Notes: generated by a model not told the origin, from the letters alone. Shown: positions 7,835 to 15,607, counted from the stretch's first letter. The stretch: DNA of 19,582 nt from an uncultured Clostridia bacterium (GCA_946562005.1 CAMNVD010000015.1:1-19582), one strand, 5' to 3'. A program made the numbers and translations.

Positions 7835-8719
7835 CTACACTTTCTCTTTCACATTTTTCCCGAAGATACCAGAAGGTTTTACTAAGAGCATGACAATAAG
7901 GATGCCAAATACAATAGCGTCTACCATGCTGGAGGAGATGTATGCGGTGATAAGCGCCTGGGCTAACCCCAAAAGGAGTCCGCCTACCATAGCTCCGGGA
8001 ATGCTGCCGATGCCGCCGATAACGGCTGCGATAAATGCTTTTAACCCTAGCATCATACCCATGTAAGGGTTAATCTGCTGGTAGGTGGAGCTATAGAGGA
8101 TAGCAGCAGCTGCGGCAAGACCTGTGCCGATGGCAAAGGTGAGAGAAATGGTATTGTTGATATTTATCCCCATAAGCTGGGCGGCGCCGGAGTCTTCGGA
8201 TACGGCTCGCATGGCTTTTCCCAGTTTGGTTTTACCTACAAACAGGGATAAACCAACCATGAGTACGATGGTGATAACAAAGGTTGCCAGTGTCAGGAAG
8301 CTAATCTTTAAATCCCCAATAGTAAAGACCGTACTAGGGAAGCGGTTGTTAAATGGGCGGGGATTAGAAGAGAAAATCAGCAGGAAAAGATTTTCCAATA
8401 AAAAGCTAACCCCGATGGCCGTAATCAAGGCGGACATACGAGAGGAGTTCCGCAAAGGCTTATAGGCAATCTTTTCAATCACAACCCCTAAGAGGGCGCA
8501 GAGTGCAATTACCACAAGGAATGTTGCCCAAAGGGGCAGGTTGAATTGCAGAAAGCAGATGAGGGCAAAGTACGACCCTACCATGATGATATCGCCATGA
8601 GCGAAGTTAATCAGTTTCGCAATGCCATAAACCATGGTGTAGCCCAGGGCTACCAGGGCATAAATACTGCCTAACTGCAAGCCGTTGATAAGTTGTTGGA
8701 TAAAGTATGTTAGGTCCAT
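7835..8719 (-). CDS. livH: Branched-chain amino acid ABC transporter permease LivH
   Basis: The partner permease, 294 residues from ATG 8719 (MDLTYFIQQLINGLQLGSIYALVALG), which has GAGGAAAC upstream; an in-frame TTG five codons earlier has no ribosome site of its own. The protein is strongly hydrophobic, with the LivH features LINFAHGDIIMVGSY near residue 40 and the coupling loop AMRAVSEDSGAAQLMGI. The C-terminal half has the IGGIGSIPGAMVGGLLLG glycine-rich segment typical of the family. It is separated from livK by 120 bp with a hairpin, and followed directly by livM. Confidence 0.94.
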   Translation of the reverse strand: MDLTYFIQQLINGLQLGSIYALVALGYTMVYGIAKLINFAHGDIIMVGSYFALICFLQFNLPLWATFLVVIALCALLGVVIEKIAYKPLRNSSRMSALITAIGVSFLLENLFLLIFSSNPRPFNNRFPSTVFTIGDLKISFLTLATFVITIVLMVGLSLFVGKTKLGKAMRAVSEDSGAAQLMGININNTISLTFAIGTGLAAAAAILYSSTYQQINPYMGMMLGLKAFIAAVIGGIGSIPGAMVGGLLLGLAQALITAYISSSMVDAIVFGILIVMLLVKPSGIFGKNVKEKV

Positions 8720-8755
8720 ATTGTTTCCTCGCAATTTATTTTTGATATGACAATA

Positions 8756-8800
8756 GATAGGAGCTTTTATTCTTTTTGTAAAAGATACAAAAGCCCCTAC
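8756..8800 (-). promoter_or_regulatory. Intergenic stem-loop between livK and livH
   Basis: On the - strand AGGGGCTTTTG pairs with the distal TAAAAGCTCCT (G-U pairs allowed), and the inner TCTTTT-ACA-AAAAGA continues the helix, giving one long imperfect hairpin. No T-run follows it, so it looks more like an mRNA 3'-end stabiliser or partial attenuator that keeps livK transcript above the permease genes than a full terminator. Confidence 0.55.
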
Positions 8801-8839
8801 CTAAAACATGAATCATATGTTTAACTGATTTATGCAGGA

Positions 8840-10033
8840 TTATTTACCAGGCGTATATTGGTCAGCTAGCGCATATTGTCCATCTTTAATGGTAATGATG
8901 GATACACTCTTGGTTGGGTTCCCAAAGTTGCCTTCTGCATTTTCATAGGTGATGTGGCCGGTAACGCCGGTATAATCTGTTTCAGCCAAAGCTGCAATGA
9001 TGGCTTCTTTGTCAGTGCTGCCAGCCCGCTCGATAGCTTGGGCTAAAATCATGACAGAGTCATAGCCCAATGCAGAGAAGGAAATCGGGTCTTTGCCGTA
9101 AGCTGTGCGATATGCTTCTACGAAGTCTTTTACCACAGGGGTTTCGTCTTGGGTATAGTAATGGTTTGCAAAGTAGCAGCCTTCGATAGCGTCTCTGTTG
9201 TCTTCGGTAACAGCTTCTAATGTGCCGTCCCAACCGTCAGCGCCCATTAAAGTAGCGTTAAGACCTACTTCTTTTGCTTGGGTTGCGATTAAAGCAACGG
9301 TGTTGTAGTAGCTTGGAATGAATAAAGCGTCAGGTTTGGATGTATTGATTTTGGTTAATTGAGATTTGAAATCTTGGTCGCCGGTATTGAACGCTTCATA
9401 GTTGGTAACAGTCATACCCAGGCCTTCTGCTTTTGTTTTAAATGCTTCTGCAATGCCGATGGAATAGTCGTCAGAAGTATCATAGAGAATGGCTACAGTG
9501 TTAAAGCCTAATTTTTCTTTGGCATAGCTTGCCATGGTTTCCCCTTGATATGGGTCCAAGAAGCAAGTTCTGTATACGTTAGTACCGAAGGTGGTAACGT
9601 CTGCGGCCGTTGCAGTTGGGGTGATAATCGGCAGATTGTCTTTTACAGATTTTTGTGCAACGCTAATGGTCGGTTTGCTGGTAACGTCCCCAACCAATGC
9701 CACGATGCCTTCGCCTACCAATTTGTTATAGGCGTTTACGGCTTTGGTTGCGTCGCCTTCTTCATCTTCACTGGCAATTTCAATTTGTTTGCCCAGGATG
9801 CCGCCTTCAGCATTTAATTTTTCAATGGCTAATTTAGAACCGTTGCTGGTAGCTACACCGTAAACGGATACATTGCCGGTTAATGGTGCTAAGATACCGA
9901 TTTTAATGGTATCGCCTTCAGCGCCTTGTTGTTTATCGTCTTTGTTTTGGTCATCTTTGTTCCCGCAGCCGGCAAATGCAGTGGCAGCCATTGCCAATGC
10001 TAAGGAAATGGTTAAGATTTTTTTTGCTTTCAT
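8840..10033 (-). CDS. livK: Branched-chain amino acid ABC transporter substrate-binding lipoprotein
   Basis: A 397-residue periplasmic-binding-type protein exported as a lipoprotein. The signal MKAKKILTISLALAMAATAFAGC ends in a lipobox (AFAGC) with Cys23 as the lipidation site, then a charged linker (NKDDQNKDDK). The mature part begins with IKIGILAPLTGNVSVYG, the standard start of the type-I (Leu/Ile/Val-binding) fold, followed by LNAEGGILG and the DDYSIGIAEAFK hinge region. GGAGGAATTGCC precedes the ATG. It is the first gene of the operon, with its own good promoter. The family binds leucine, isoleucine, valine and also other small molecules, so the exact ligand is inferred. Confidence 0.95.
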   Translation of the reverse strand: MKAKKILTISLALAMAATAFAGCGNKDDQNKDDKQQGAEGDTIKIGILAPLTGNVSVYGVATSNGSKLAIEKLNAEGGILGKQIEIASEDEEGDATKAVNAYNKLVGEGIVALVGDVTSKPTISVAQKSVKDNLPIITPTATAADVTTFGTNVYRTCFLDPYQGETMASYAKEKLGFNTVAILYDTSDDYSIGIAEAFKTKAEGLGMTVTNYEAFNTGDQDFKSQLTKINTSKPDALFIPSYYNTVALIATQAKEVGLNATLMGADGWDGTLEAVTEDNRDAIEGCYFANHYYTQDETPVVKDFVEAYRTAYGKDPISFSALGYDSVMILAQAIERAGSTDKEAIIAALAETDYTGVTGHITYENAEGNFGNPTKSVSIITIKDGQYALADQYTPGK

Positions 10034-10077
10034 GGCAATTCCTCCAAAATTTGTTTTATATTTTTATTGTTTTGTTC

Positions 10078-10106
10078 ATTATACGCTAGTTCATTTTGAA
10101 ATTCAA
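10078..10106 (-). promoter_or_regulatory. Sigma-A promoter of the liv operon
   Basis: On the - strand TTGAAT (10101-10106), 17-bp spacer, TATAAT (10078-10083). Transcription should begin near 10071, leaving a leader of only about 40 nt, too short for a T-box or other riboswitch. The upstream 10107-10236 is very A/T-rich with no gene. Confidence 0.85.
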
Positions 10107-10236
10107 GGGAATTTTTCCAGAAAAAAAGAAAAAATCAGAAAATATATCTTGTTTTTTAGGGGAAAAATTTTATTTAACGCTGTTTAACAGGTGGTTTATG
10201 TTGTTTTAATATATTTTGAATGTCAAATCATGTGTG

Positions 10237-10271
10237 AAAAAAGGAAGAAACCAAATAAAGCGGTTTCTTCC
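10237..10271 (-). terminator. Rho-independent terminator of feoA-feoB
   Basis: On the - strand GGAAGAAACC and GGTTTCTTCC form a perfect 10-bp stem (10262-10271 with 10243-10252) with a 9-nt loop, followed by TTTTTT. It lies 23 nt after the feoB stop. Confidence 0.9.
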
Positions 10272-10293
10272 CGTATATAAATGTAGATAATCG

Positions 10294-12414
10294 TTATAAG
10301 GGCAGCGTCGACTGTAAAACTAGATTTGCGGTGATGCAAAGGAAAATCCCGCAGATGGTAGGGATAGCGATAGCAAGAAGCGTCCATTTTAGGCTGCCAG
10401 TTTCCTTTTTGATGGTGAGACAAGTAGTGGAGCAGGGGAAGTGAATGAGAGAGAAGAGCATGGTGCAGAGGGCGGTAGTTCCCGTCCAGCCATGGGCAAG
10501 GAGCAGTTCTTTTAATTGAAGGAGATTATCCATTTCTACTAGACTACCGGTGGCAAGATAACTCATAATGATGATGGGAAAGACGATTTCATTGGCGGGG
10601 AAACCCAAGATAAATGCAGTGAGAATGTAACCGTCTAGCCCCATAAGACGGGCTAGTGGGTCTAAAAAGTTTGCAGTGTGGGTAAGGAGGGTGGTATCGG
10701 CTATGGTAATGTTGGCCATGAGCCAGATAACAAGCCCAGCGGGGGCGGCGACAGAAACAGCTCTACCCAGGACAAATAAGGTCCTGTCTAACAGGGAGCG
10801 GATGATGACTTGTTTGAATTGTGGTTTACGGTACGGCGGTAGCTCTAAGGCGAAGGAAGAGGGTAGGCCTTTTAGGATAGTCTGAGATAGTATTTTAGAA
10901 ACTAAAAAAGTCATAACAATTCCCAGGAGGATGAAACAGGTAACGATAATTGCAGACAGGATAGAGCCTCCCCACCCTTGATAATTGGCAATGAAAAACA
11001 TATTTGCAAGCATAATCAGCGTAGGAAATCTGCCGTTGCAAGGGACTAAGGAATTTGTAAGGATGGCGATAAGCCGTTCCCGAGGCGAATCAATAATGCG
11101 GCAACCCATGACGCCGGTAGCATTGCAGCCAAAGCCCATGCAGATGGTAAGGGCTTGCTTGCCGCAAGCGTGGCATTCTTTAAATATTTTATCTAGGTTA
11201 AAAGCAAGGCGAGGCAAGTAGCCTAAATCTTCTAACAAGGTGAACAAAGGAAAGAAGATGGCCATAGGCGGCAGCATGACAGAGACCACCCAGCCTAAGG
11301 TGCGGAATACGCCGCAGATAAACATATCTGTAAACCAAAGCGGTAAATTGCTGGCGTTTGCCATGGTCAGGAGCCAGTTTTCTGCAGAGAAAAAGAATTT
11401 GGATAATAACTGAGAAGGGTAGTTTGCTCCTACGATAGTCAGCCAAAAAATAATACCTAAAAGCAGTATCATCATAGGAATACCCCAGGTCTTGCTAGTG
11501 AGTAACTTATCTAGTTTGCGGTCAAACTGGGCATAGTTCTCATTGGCAATGGTTACGGTTTTTTTATAAATCGCTTCCCCTTTGGTAATATAAGCAGCAG
11601 TAATCAAGTCTTTTCTTGTATCCGCTGAAACTGCTTTTTGTTCTAAAAGAGTATTTGCTTGGGCTAACAGCGGTGCAAATATTGGGTCCTTGCGGAAATC
11701 TTCACCGGCTAGATTCACAATTTTATCACTGAGGCTTTTATTATCATCTAATAATTGCAGAGCGATCCAACGGCTATTTAAACCTTGTATATGGCTTTCG
11801 ATAGCTGGGGTTAATTGTTGAACGGCGGTTTCCAGGGGTTCTGGATAGGAAATCTTTAAGGGTTTTGTTATTTTCTTCTGTTGGGTTGTTTGGGCGATGG
11901 TTTCCATCAAAGAGGCCAATCCCTTACCGTTGCGGGCAGCTGCGCCTACTACTGGAATACCCAGCTCTTGTTCTAAGCGGTCCAGGTCTACTGTGATATG
12001 TTTTTTTGCTGCTTCGTCTAATAAGTTGACGCAGAGAATGGCTTGGGGACAGATTTCCATGGTTTGCAGGACTAAATTTAAATTTCGCTCTAGACAGGTA
12101 GCGTCTACTACAATAACTACAGCGTCTGGGTGTTCAAAGCAGAGAAAATCCCTTGCCACTTCTTCTTCTGCGGAGTGGGCCATTAGAGAATAGGTACCGG
12201 GTAAATCTACCAATGTATAGGTTTGATTTTTATAGATATATTTTCCCCGAGCGTTGGTTACTGTTTTTCCAGGCCAATTACCAGTGTGTTGGTTTAAGCC
12301 GGTCAGGCTATTAAACACGGTACTTTTTCCTACATTTGGATTTCCGGCTAAAGCAATGATTTTCTCCTCTGGGGGAACGGTGTGACGTTTTTGGTCACTG
12401 TTTCTTTGGTTCAT
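10294..12414 (-). CDS. feoB: Ferrous iron transport protein B
   Basis: A 706-residue inner-membrane Fe(II) importer with a cytoplasmic GTPase. G-protein motifs: G1 GNPNVGKST (24-32), G3 DLPGTYS, G4 NLLD and G5-like GAAARNGKG, then the helical spacer to about residue 300. The membrane half has the two conserved gate segments, GCNATGVMGCR (about 425-435) and PCNGRFP (about 455), each with a Cys thought to contact iron. The C-terminal HFPCSTTCLTIKKETGS is also family-typical. Ribosome site GGGAGGAT precedes the ATG. It follows feoA by 41 bp and ends the unit. No feoC is present, which is common in Bacillota. Confidence 0.96.
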   Translation of the reverse strand: MNQRNSDQKRHTVPPEEKIIALAGNPNVGKSTVFNSLTGLNQHTGNWPGKTVTNARGKYIYKNQTYTLVDLPGTYSLMAHSAEEEVARDFLCFEHPDAVVIVVDATCLERNLNLVLQTMEICPQAILCVNLLDEAAKKHITVDLDRLEQELGIPVVGAAARNGKGLASLMETIAQTTQQKKITKPLKISYPEPLETAVQQLTPAIESHIQGLNSRWIALQLLDDNKSLSDKIVNLAGEDFRKDPIFAPLLAQANTLLEQKAVSADTRKDLITAAYITKGEAIYKKTVTIANENYAQFDRKLDKLLTSKTWGIPMMILLLGIIFWLTIVGANYPSQLLSKFFFSAENWLLTMANASNLPLWFTDMFICGVFRTLGWVVSVMLPPMAIFFPLFTLLEDLGYLPRLAFNLDKIFKECHACGKQALTICMGFGCNATGVMGCRIIDSPRERLIAILTNSLVPCNGRFPTLIMLANMFFIANYQGWGGSILSAIIVTCFILLGIVMTFLVSKILSQTILKGLPSSFALELPPYRKPQFKQVIIRSLLDRTLFVLGRAVSVAAPAGLVIWLMANITIADTTLLTHTANFLDPLARLMGLDGYILTAFILGFPANEIVFPIIIMSYLATGSLVEMDNLLQLKELLLAHGWTGTTALCTMLFSLIHFPCSTTCLTIKKETGSLKWTLLAIAIPTICGIFLCITANLVLQSTLPL

Positions 12415-12455
12415 GGCTATCCTCCCATTATTTTCCTCTTATTCCTCACAATCCC

Positions 12456-12740
12456 TTAAAAAGATACAATGATTTGTCCTGCGTCCTCCTGTCGTAAGGC
12501 GATGACTGTTCCTCGCACGAAGTATGCGGTGGGGTCTCCCAATGGACTGCGGTATAAGCACTGGACCTTAGTGCCCGGGATAAACCCTAGGTCTAAAAGG
12601 CGACGGCGCATATCTCCTGTAAGGGTTAGCTGGTCGATGGTAGCTTTTTTCCCCATAGGCAGCAGATGGAGCGGGTGATAGAGTTTCATCTCTTGGGGAT
12701 TGATGCCGGCGGCAGTATGCAGCGTTTTTTCTTTTTCCAT
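12456..12740 (-). CDS. feoA: Ferrous iron transport protein A
   Basis: A 94-residue small cytoplasmic SH3-like protein that supports FeoB. The FeoA core runs from about residue 34: TIDQLTLTGDMRRRLLDLGFIPGTKVQCLYRSPLGDPTAYFVRGTVIALR, then a final strand. The N-terminal 25 or so residues are an extension on the usual 75-residue form; a later ATG at 12689 has no good ribosome site, so the long form is kept (GAGG lies upstream of 12740). The promoter should lie in 12741-12816, but I find no convincing -35/-10 pair and no Fur- or DtxR-like box there. Confidence 0.92.
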   Translation of the reverse strand: MEKEKTLHTAAGINPQEMKLYHPLHLLPMGKKATIDQLTLTGDMRRRLLDLGFIPGTKVQCLYRSPLGDPTAYFVRGTVIALRQEDAGQIIVSF

Positions 12741-12816
12741 GGTTACGCCTCATTCTCTATGGTTTTGTTCTTGCTTACAGCATATGAGAGAAATAGCGTT
12801 TGGTGCATTGTCCGAA

Positions 12817-12854
12817 AAATAAAAAAGATTGAAACTCTTAACGTTTCAATCTTT
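12817..12854 (-). terminator. Rho-independent terminator of fabD-marR
   Basis: On the - strand AAAGATTGAAAC (12843-12854) pairs with GTTTCAATCTTT (12824-12835), a perfect 12-bp stem with a 7-nt loop followed by a T-rich tail. It lies 8 nt after the MarR stop and separates that unit from feoA. Confidence 0.9.
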
Positions 12855-12861
12855 AAAGCGG

Positions 12862-13323
12862 TTAAACGTGTTGATTTTGTTCTACCAGCATTTGGAAGAA
12901 TCTGCTTACCTTTGCAATGAAGGCGAAAATCAAATCATCGTCATCAGTGGGGAAAAATTGGTCGATGGAATCGATCATTTTTTGGTGGAAGCCTTCATGG
13001 ATGCGGAAAATATCTTCGCCCTTTTCTGTAAGACAGAGTAGGACTGCTCGCTTGTCTGTGGCGTCTTTGATACGCTTGACGAAGCCTTTTCGTTCCATGC
13101 GGTCTATGGCTAGGGTCAGGGAGGAAATGGTGATATGCAAATCTTCCGCTACTTCGCTCATTCTTCGTTTTCCCGAAAGACCGATTTTCTCAATGATATG
13201 GGCCTCGGTTACAGAAAAATGGATATCTTTTGTCTGCTGGGACTGGATATAGGTTTCCTCCAGTTTTAAGATATTATTGAAGATTTGCGTTAGGAATGTG
13301 TTGATTTCCTCTTTACGTTTCAT
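12862..13323 (-). CDS. MarR-family regulator, probable FabT-like repressor of fatty acid synthesis
   Basis: A 153-residue winged-helix protein: N-terminal helix (NTFLTQIFNNILKLEETYI), winged helix about 36-103 with SEVAEDLHITISSLTLAIDRMERKGFVKR as the DNA-reading part and DKRAVLLCLTEKG as the wing, then C-terminal dimer helices. GGGGAGG six bases before ATG 13323 sets this start; an ATG at 13350 would add nine residues but has no ribosome site. It lies 30 bp after fabD on the same strand, and the divergent fab operon begins on the other side of fabD. In streptococci, MarR-type FabT beside fab genes represses them when bound to acyl-ACP; the same role is inferred here from position. Its probable operators are at 14319-14378. 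Confidence 0.85.
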   Translation of the reverse strand: MKRKEEINTFLTQIFNNILKLEETYIQSQQTKDIHFSVTEAHIIEKIGLSGKRRMSEVAEDLHITISSLTLAIDRMERKGFVKRIKDATDKRAVLLCLTEKGEDIFRIHEGFHQKMIDSIDQFFPTDDDDLIFAFIAKVSRFFQMLVEQNQHV

Positions 13324-13352
13324 GGTCTGCCTCCCCAAGCGGTCTTTCATCT

Positions 13353-13358
13353 ATTATA
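13353..13358 (-). promoter_or_regulatory. Possible internal -10 before the MarR gene
   Basis: A perfect TATAAT on the - strand overlaps the fabD stop codon (GTA ATA TAA T). No good -35 lies 16-18 bp upstream, so independent transcription of the regulator is uncertain. Confidence 0.25.
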
Positions 13359-14283
13359 TTACGGGCATATTAATAAATGCTTGTAGCTGGTCTAATGATT
13401 CCAGCGTATAAGTCTTTGCATTGCGGTCGATGCGGCGGTTAAAGCCGGCAAGGGTTCTGCCTGGTCCTACTTCTGCAAAGGCTGAAACATCTGATTTCAG
13501 CATGGCCTCGATGGTGGTTTGCCATTTTACTGGATGCACCATGTGGGTTTCTAGGTGTGCTGGAAAAACTGTTTCTGACGCTAGTAATGCGCCGGTAAGA
13601 TTTGTATAGACTGGGAAAGATGGCGCATGAAAGGTAAACCCTGCTAGATAATCTTTCATTTCGGCGGCAGCGTCTGCAATGAGTGCTGTGTGAAATGGTC
13701 CGCTGGTATTTAAGGTGACAGCCTTCATGGCACCTTGATTTAGACTGGTTGCAGCAGCATCTTCTACTCCCTTCACTGTGCCGGAGATAACCAGTTGTTT
13801 TGGGCAATTATAGTTGACGGGAATGACAAATTCTGCTGTATTCTGACAAATTTCTTCTACCTGTTCATTGGCAAGGCCGATGATGGCGGCCATGGCGCCG
13901 GGGTGGTCTGTAGATGCTTTTTGCATCAGTTGGCCACGCTTTGCTACCATACGGACGCCATCCTCCAGGGAGAAAACGTCAGCGGCGCAAAGAGCGGTGT
14001 ATTCGCCTAAGGAAAAGCCAGCCGCCATATCCGGCGAAATGCCGGCTTCCTTTAATGTAAGAAAGATACCCATGGAAAGGGTGAATATAGCGATTTGCGC
14101 ATTGACTGTTTGGGATAATTCTTCTTCGGGTCCCTGGAAACAGAGGGTGGCAATATCTTTGCCGGTGATGTTACTTGCTGTATCAAAAGCTTTTTTTACC
14201 ATAGGATATTCGTGGTATAGCGCTTCTCCCATGCCTACTGTCTGACAGCCTTGGCCTGGGAAAAGAAATGCTTTTTTCGTCAT
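13354..14283 (-). CDS. fabD: Malonyl-CoA:ACP transacylase
   Basis: Transfers malonyl from CoA to acyl carrier protein, supplying every elongation step. The 309-residue protein starts MTKKAFLFPGQGCQTVGMG, has the nucleophile in GFSLGEY (Ser91), the carboxylate-binding Arg116 in VAKRG, and the catalytic His198 in SGPFHTAL. GFSLG in place of GHSLG is a variant seen in Bacillota. The ATG at 14283 is supported by AAGGAGC; the frame extends 21 codons further upstream but into the promoter. It faces away from fabH-fabZ across a shared symmetric promoter and is followed by the MarR gene. Confidence 0.96.
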   Translation of the reverse strand: MTKKAFLFPGQGCQTVGMGEALYHEYPMVKKAFDTASNITGKDIATLCFQGPEEELSQTVNAQIAIFTLSMGIFLTLKEAGISPDMAAGFSLGEYTALCAADVFSLEDGVRMVAKRGQLMQKASTDHPGAMAAIIGLANEQVEEICQNTAEFVIPVNYNCPKQLVISGTVKGVEDAAATSLNQGAMKAVTLNTSGPFHTALIADAAAEMKDYLAGFTFHAPSFPVYTNLTGALLASETVFPAHLETHMVHPVKWQTTIEAMLKSDVSAFAEVGPGRTLAGFNRRIDRNAKTYTLESLDQLQAFINMPVI

Positions 14284-14318
14284 TGTTTCTGCTCCTTTAT
14301 GATACTGGTTCGACAGGA

Positions 14319-14330
14319 TTTGTTTGACAA
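14319..14330 (+). promoter_or_regulatory. Putative MarR/FabT-like operator, left copy
   Basis: TTTGTTTGACAA covers the rightward -35. Its core GTTTG-A-CAATC (14322-14332) is an imperfect palindrome centred at 14327. The same 12-mer recurs inverted at 14367-14378. Confidence 0.55.
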
Positions 14331-14364
14331 TCTTTTTCTCTTGCATTATAATAAAGAAAATTTA

Positions 14365-14378
14365 GTTTGTCAAACAAA
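14365..14378 (-). promoter_or_regulatory. Putative MarR/FabT-like operator, right copy
   Basis: GTTTGTCAAAC (14365-14375) is a perfect 5-1-5 palindrome; on the - strand the stretch reads TTTGTTTGACAAAC. It covers the leftward -35 and the rightward start region. TTTG and CAAA arms recall known FabT sites, though those have a longer middle. Its centre is 43 bp from the left copy, about four helical turns. Confidence 0.6.
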
Positions 14379-14417
14379 GTATTTTATTTTTTGTTTGCAG
14401 AAGGGGATTTTAAGAAA

Positions 14418-15410
14418 ATGGTTTGTTCTTGTATCAGCGGCATGGGAAAATACCTGCCTGATTATATTTTAACCAATGATGGACTCGCTGAAATCGTAGA
14501 AACTTCTGACGACTGGATACGGGAGCGGACGGGTATCCGGGAACGTCGCATATCTCATGGGGAAGCTACCTGGCAGATGGCATTAAAAGCGGCTCGGGAT
14601 TGTGTGGCGGACTGGCAAGGGAATCCTCAAGATATTGATTTTGTCATTGTGACAACGCTGACGCCGGACTACTACACGCCAAATACTGCTTCTGCCATTG
14701 CAGCGGAGTTAGGCTGTGACCATGCTTTTGGTTTTGATTTATCTGCGGCCTGCACAGGTTTTGTCTATGCCTTAGATGTGGCAGACAGCTACATAAAAGC
14801 AGGGAAAGCCAATCATGTGCTGATTGTTTCTGTGGAAAACATGACGCGGATTTTAGATTTTACAGACCGCACCACTTGCGTACTTTTTGGCGATGGTGCA
14901 GGTGCGGCCATTCTTTCTGCTTGTGAGGACGGAAATAATCGAGGGGTTATTAGCTCTTACTTAGCCTTAGACGGTGGTCGTCGTTCGGTGCTGACAGTGC
15001 CGGCTACCGTTTGCCATGAAAAAATGCCCTGGGAGGAAACAGTGGCAGATACCAATGGACATCATGCGGTGATGATGGATGGCACGGAAGTATTCCGCTT
15101 TTCCATTGGCGCCATTACAGAAGCAGTTGATAAGGCATTGGAGCGGGCAGGTCTTACGATTGATGATATTGCTTGGTTTATCCCTCACCAAGCCAATATT
15201 CGCATTATCCAGCATTTTGCCCATCGTTATCATTTGGATATGGAAAAAATCTTTACGAATATTGATAAATACGGCAATACTTCTAGCGCCAGTATTCCTA
15301 TTTGTTTGAAAGAAATGAAAGAGCAGGGGAAAATCCAAAAAGGGCAGCTGGGGCTAATCGTAGGTTTCGGCGGCGGACTTTCTTACGGTGCTGCGGTTAT
15401 TGAATTTTAA
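14418..15410 (+). CDS. fabH: Beta-ketoacyl-ACP synthase III
   Basis: Starts fatty acid synthesis by condensing an acyl-CoA with malonyl-ACP. At 330 residues it has the catalytic triad in place: Cys112 in DLSAACTGF, His257 in FIPHQAN and Asn287 in DKYGNTSSAS, plus the C-terminal GFGGGLSYGA. ATG 14418 is preceded by AAGGGGA at about 11 nt; a longer frame begins with TTG 14367 inside the operator and is not credible. It is the first gene of the rightward operon, about 60 nt from the predicted transcription start. A 197-bp gap with a repeat element separates it from fabK. Confidence 0.96.
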   Translation: MVCSCISGMGKYLPDYILTNDGLAEIVETSDDWIRERTGIRERRISHGEATWQMALKAARDCVADWQGNPQDIDFVIVTTLTPDYYTPNTASAIAAELGCDHAFGFDLSAACTGFVYALDVADSYIKAGKANHVLIVSVENMTRILDFTDRTTCVLFGDGAGAAILSACEDGNNRGVISSYLALDGGRRSVLTVPATVCHEKMPWEETVADTNGHHAVMMDGTEVFRFSIGAITEAVDKALERAGLTIDDIAWFIPHQANIRIIQHFAHRYHLDMEKIFTNIDKYGNTSSASIPICLKEMKEQGKIQKGQLGLIVGFGGGLSYGAAVIEF

Positions 15411-15456
15411 GGGCTTTTGTGATTTAATTATAGATTGATTGGAAGAATTAGAAAAG

Positions 15457-15478
15457 GATTCTTCGCTGTGCTCAGAAT
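15457..15478. repeat. Dispersed intergenic repeat, copy A (fabH-fabK gap)
   Basis: A 22-bp unit starting GATTCTTCGCTGTG and ending CTCAGAAT, 19 of 22 identical with copy B at 17313-17334. ATTCT and AGAAT at its ends can pair as a small hairpin. Similarity continues past it (ACGTTGTAC here, ACGTAGTAC in B) and resumes just before the next gene (TATGATTGAGAAG). Confidence 0.65.
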
Positions 15479-15551
15479 TATGCCACGTTGTACGGGTAAC
15501 GGTAAACTGTTCCTGGTCCTTACACTTTCTAAGGGGCGGGATATGCTGTAC

Positions 15552-15580
15552 TTGGAATGAAAATATGAGCACACTATGAT
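15552..15580 (+). promoter_or_regulatory. Possible internal promoter before fabK
   Basis: TTGGAA (15552-15557), 17-bp spacer, TATGAT (15575-15580), 27 nt before the fabK ATG. It could add transcription of fabK-fabG-fabF independent of the fabH promoter. Confidence 0.45.
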
Positions 15581-15607
15581 TGAGAAGTAATTTTGGGAGG
15601 TTCTTAT

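Larger units (their letters stand above)
14319..14378. promoter_or_regulatory. Symmetric bidirectional promoter of fabD and fabH operons
   Basis: Rightward promoter: TTGACA (14324-14329), 17 bp, TATAAT (14347-14352). Leftward promoter on the - strand: TTGACA (14373 down to 14368), 17 bp, TATAAT (14350 down to 14345). Both are perfect consensus and share the palindrome ATTATAAT (14345-14352). Only one can be occupied by RNA polymerase at a time. Predicted starts are about 14359 (+) and 14338 (-). Confidence 0.85.

Noticed and set aside
10034..10077. T-box or amino-acid riboswitch ahead of the liv operon
   Set aside because: The predicted leader is only about 40 nt and contains no T-box sequence or structured element.
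10130..10144. CodY-like box (AAAAATCAGAAAATA) upstream of the livK promoter
   Set aside because: CodY control of amino-acid importers is plausible, but the match is only about 11 of 15 in very A/T-rich sequence, where such matches arise by chance.
9873..10187. 104-codon + strand frame spanning the livK start and upstream region
   Set aside because: Antisense to the livK signal peptide and promoter, low-complexity Phe/Lys-rich end, no Shine-Dalgarno sequence.
12741..12816. Fur- or DtxR-like iron operator before feoA
   Set aside because: Expected for feoAB, but no palindrome resembling either consensus could be found.
12666..12920. 84-codon + strand frame across feoA start, the marR terminator and the end of marR
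   Set aside because: Reads through a terminator stem and antisense to two real genes; the peptide has no family resemblance.
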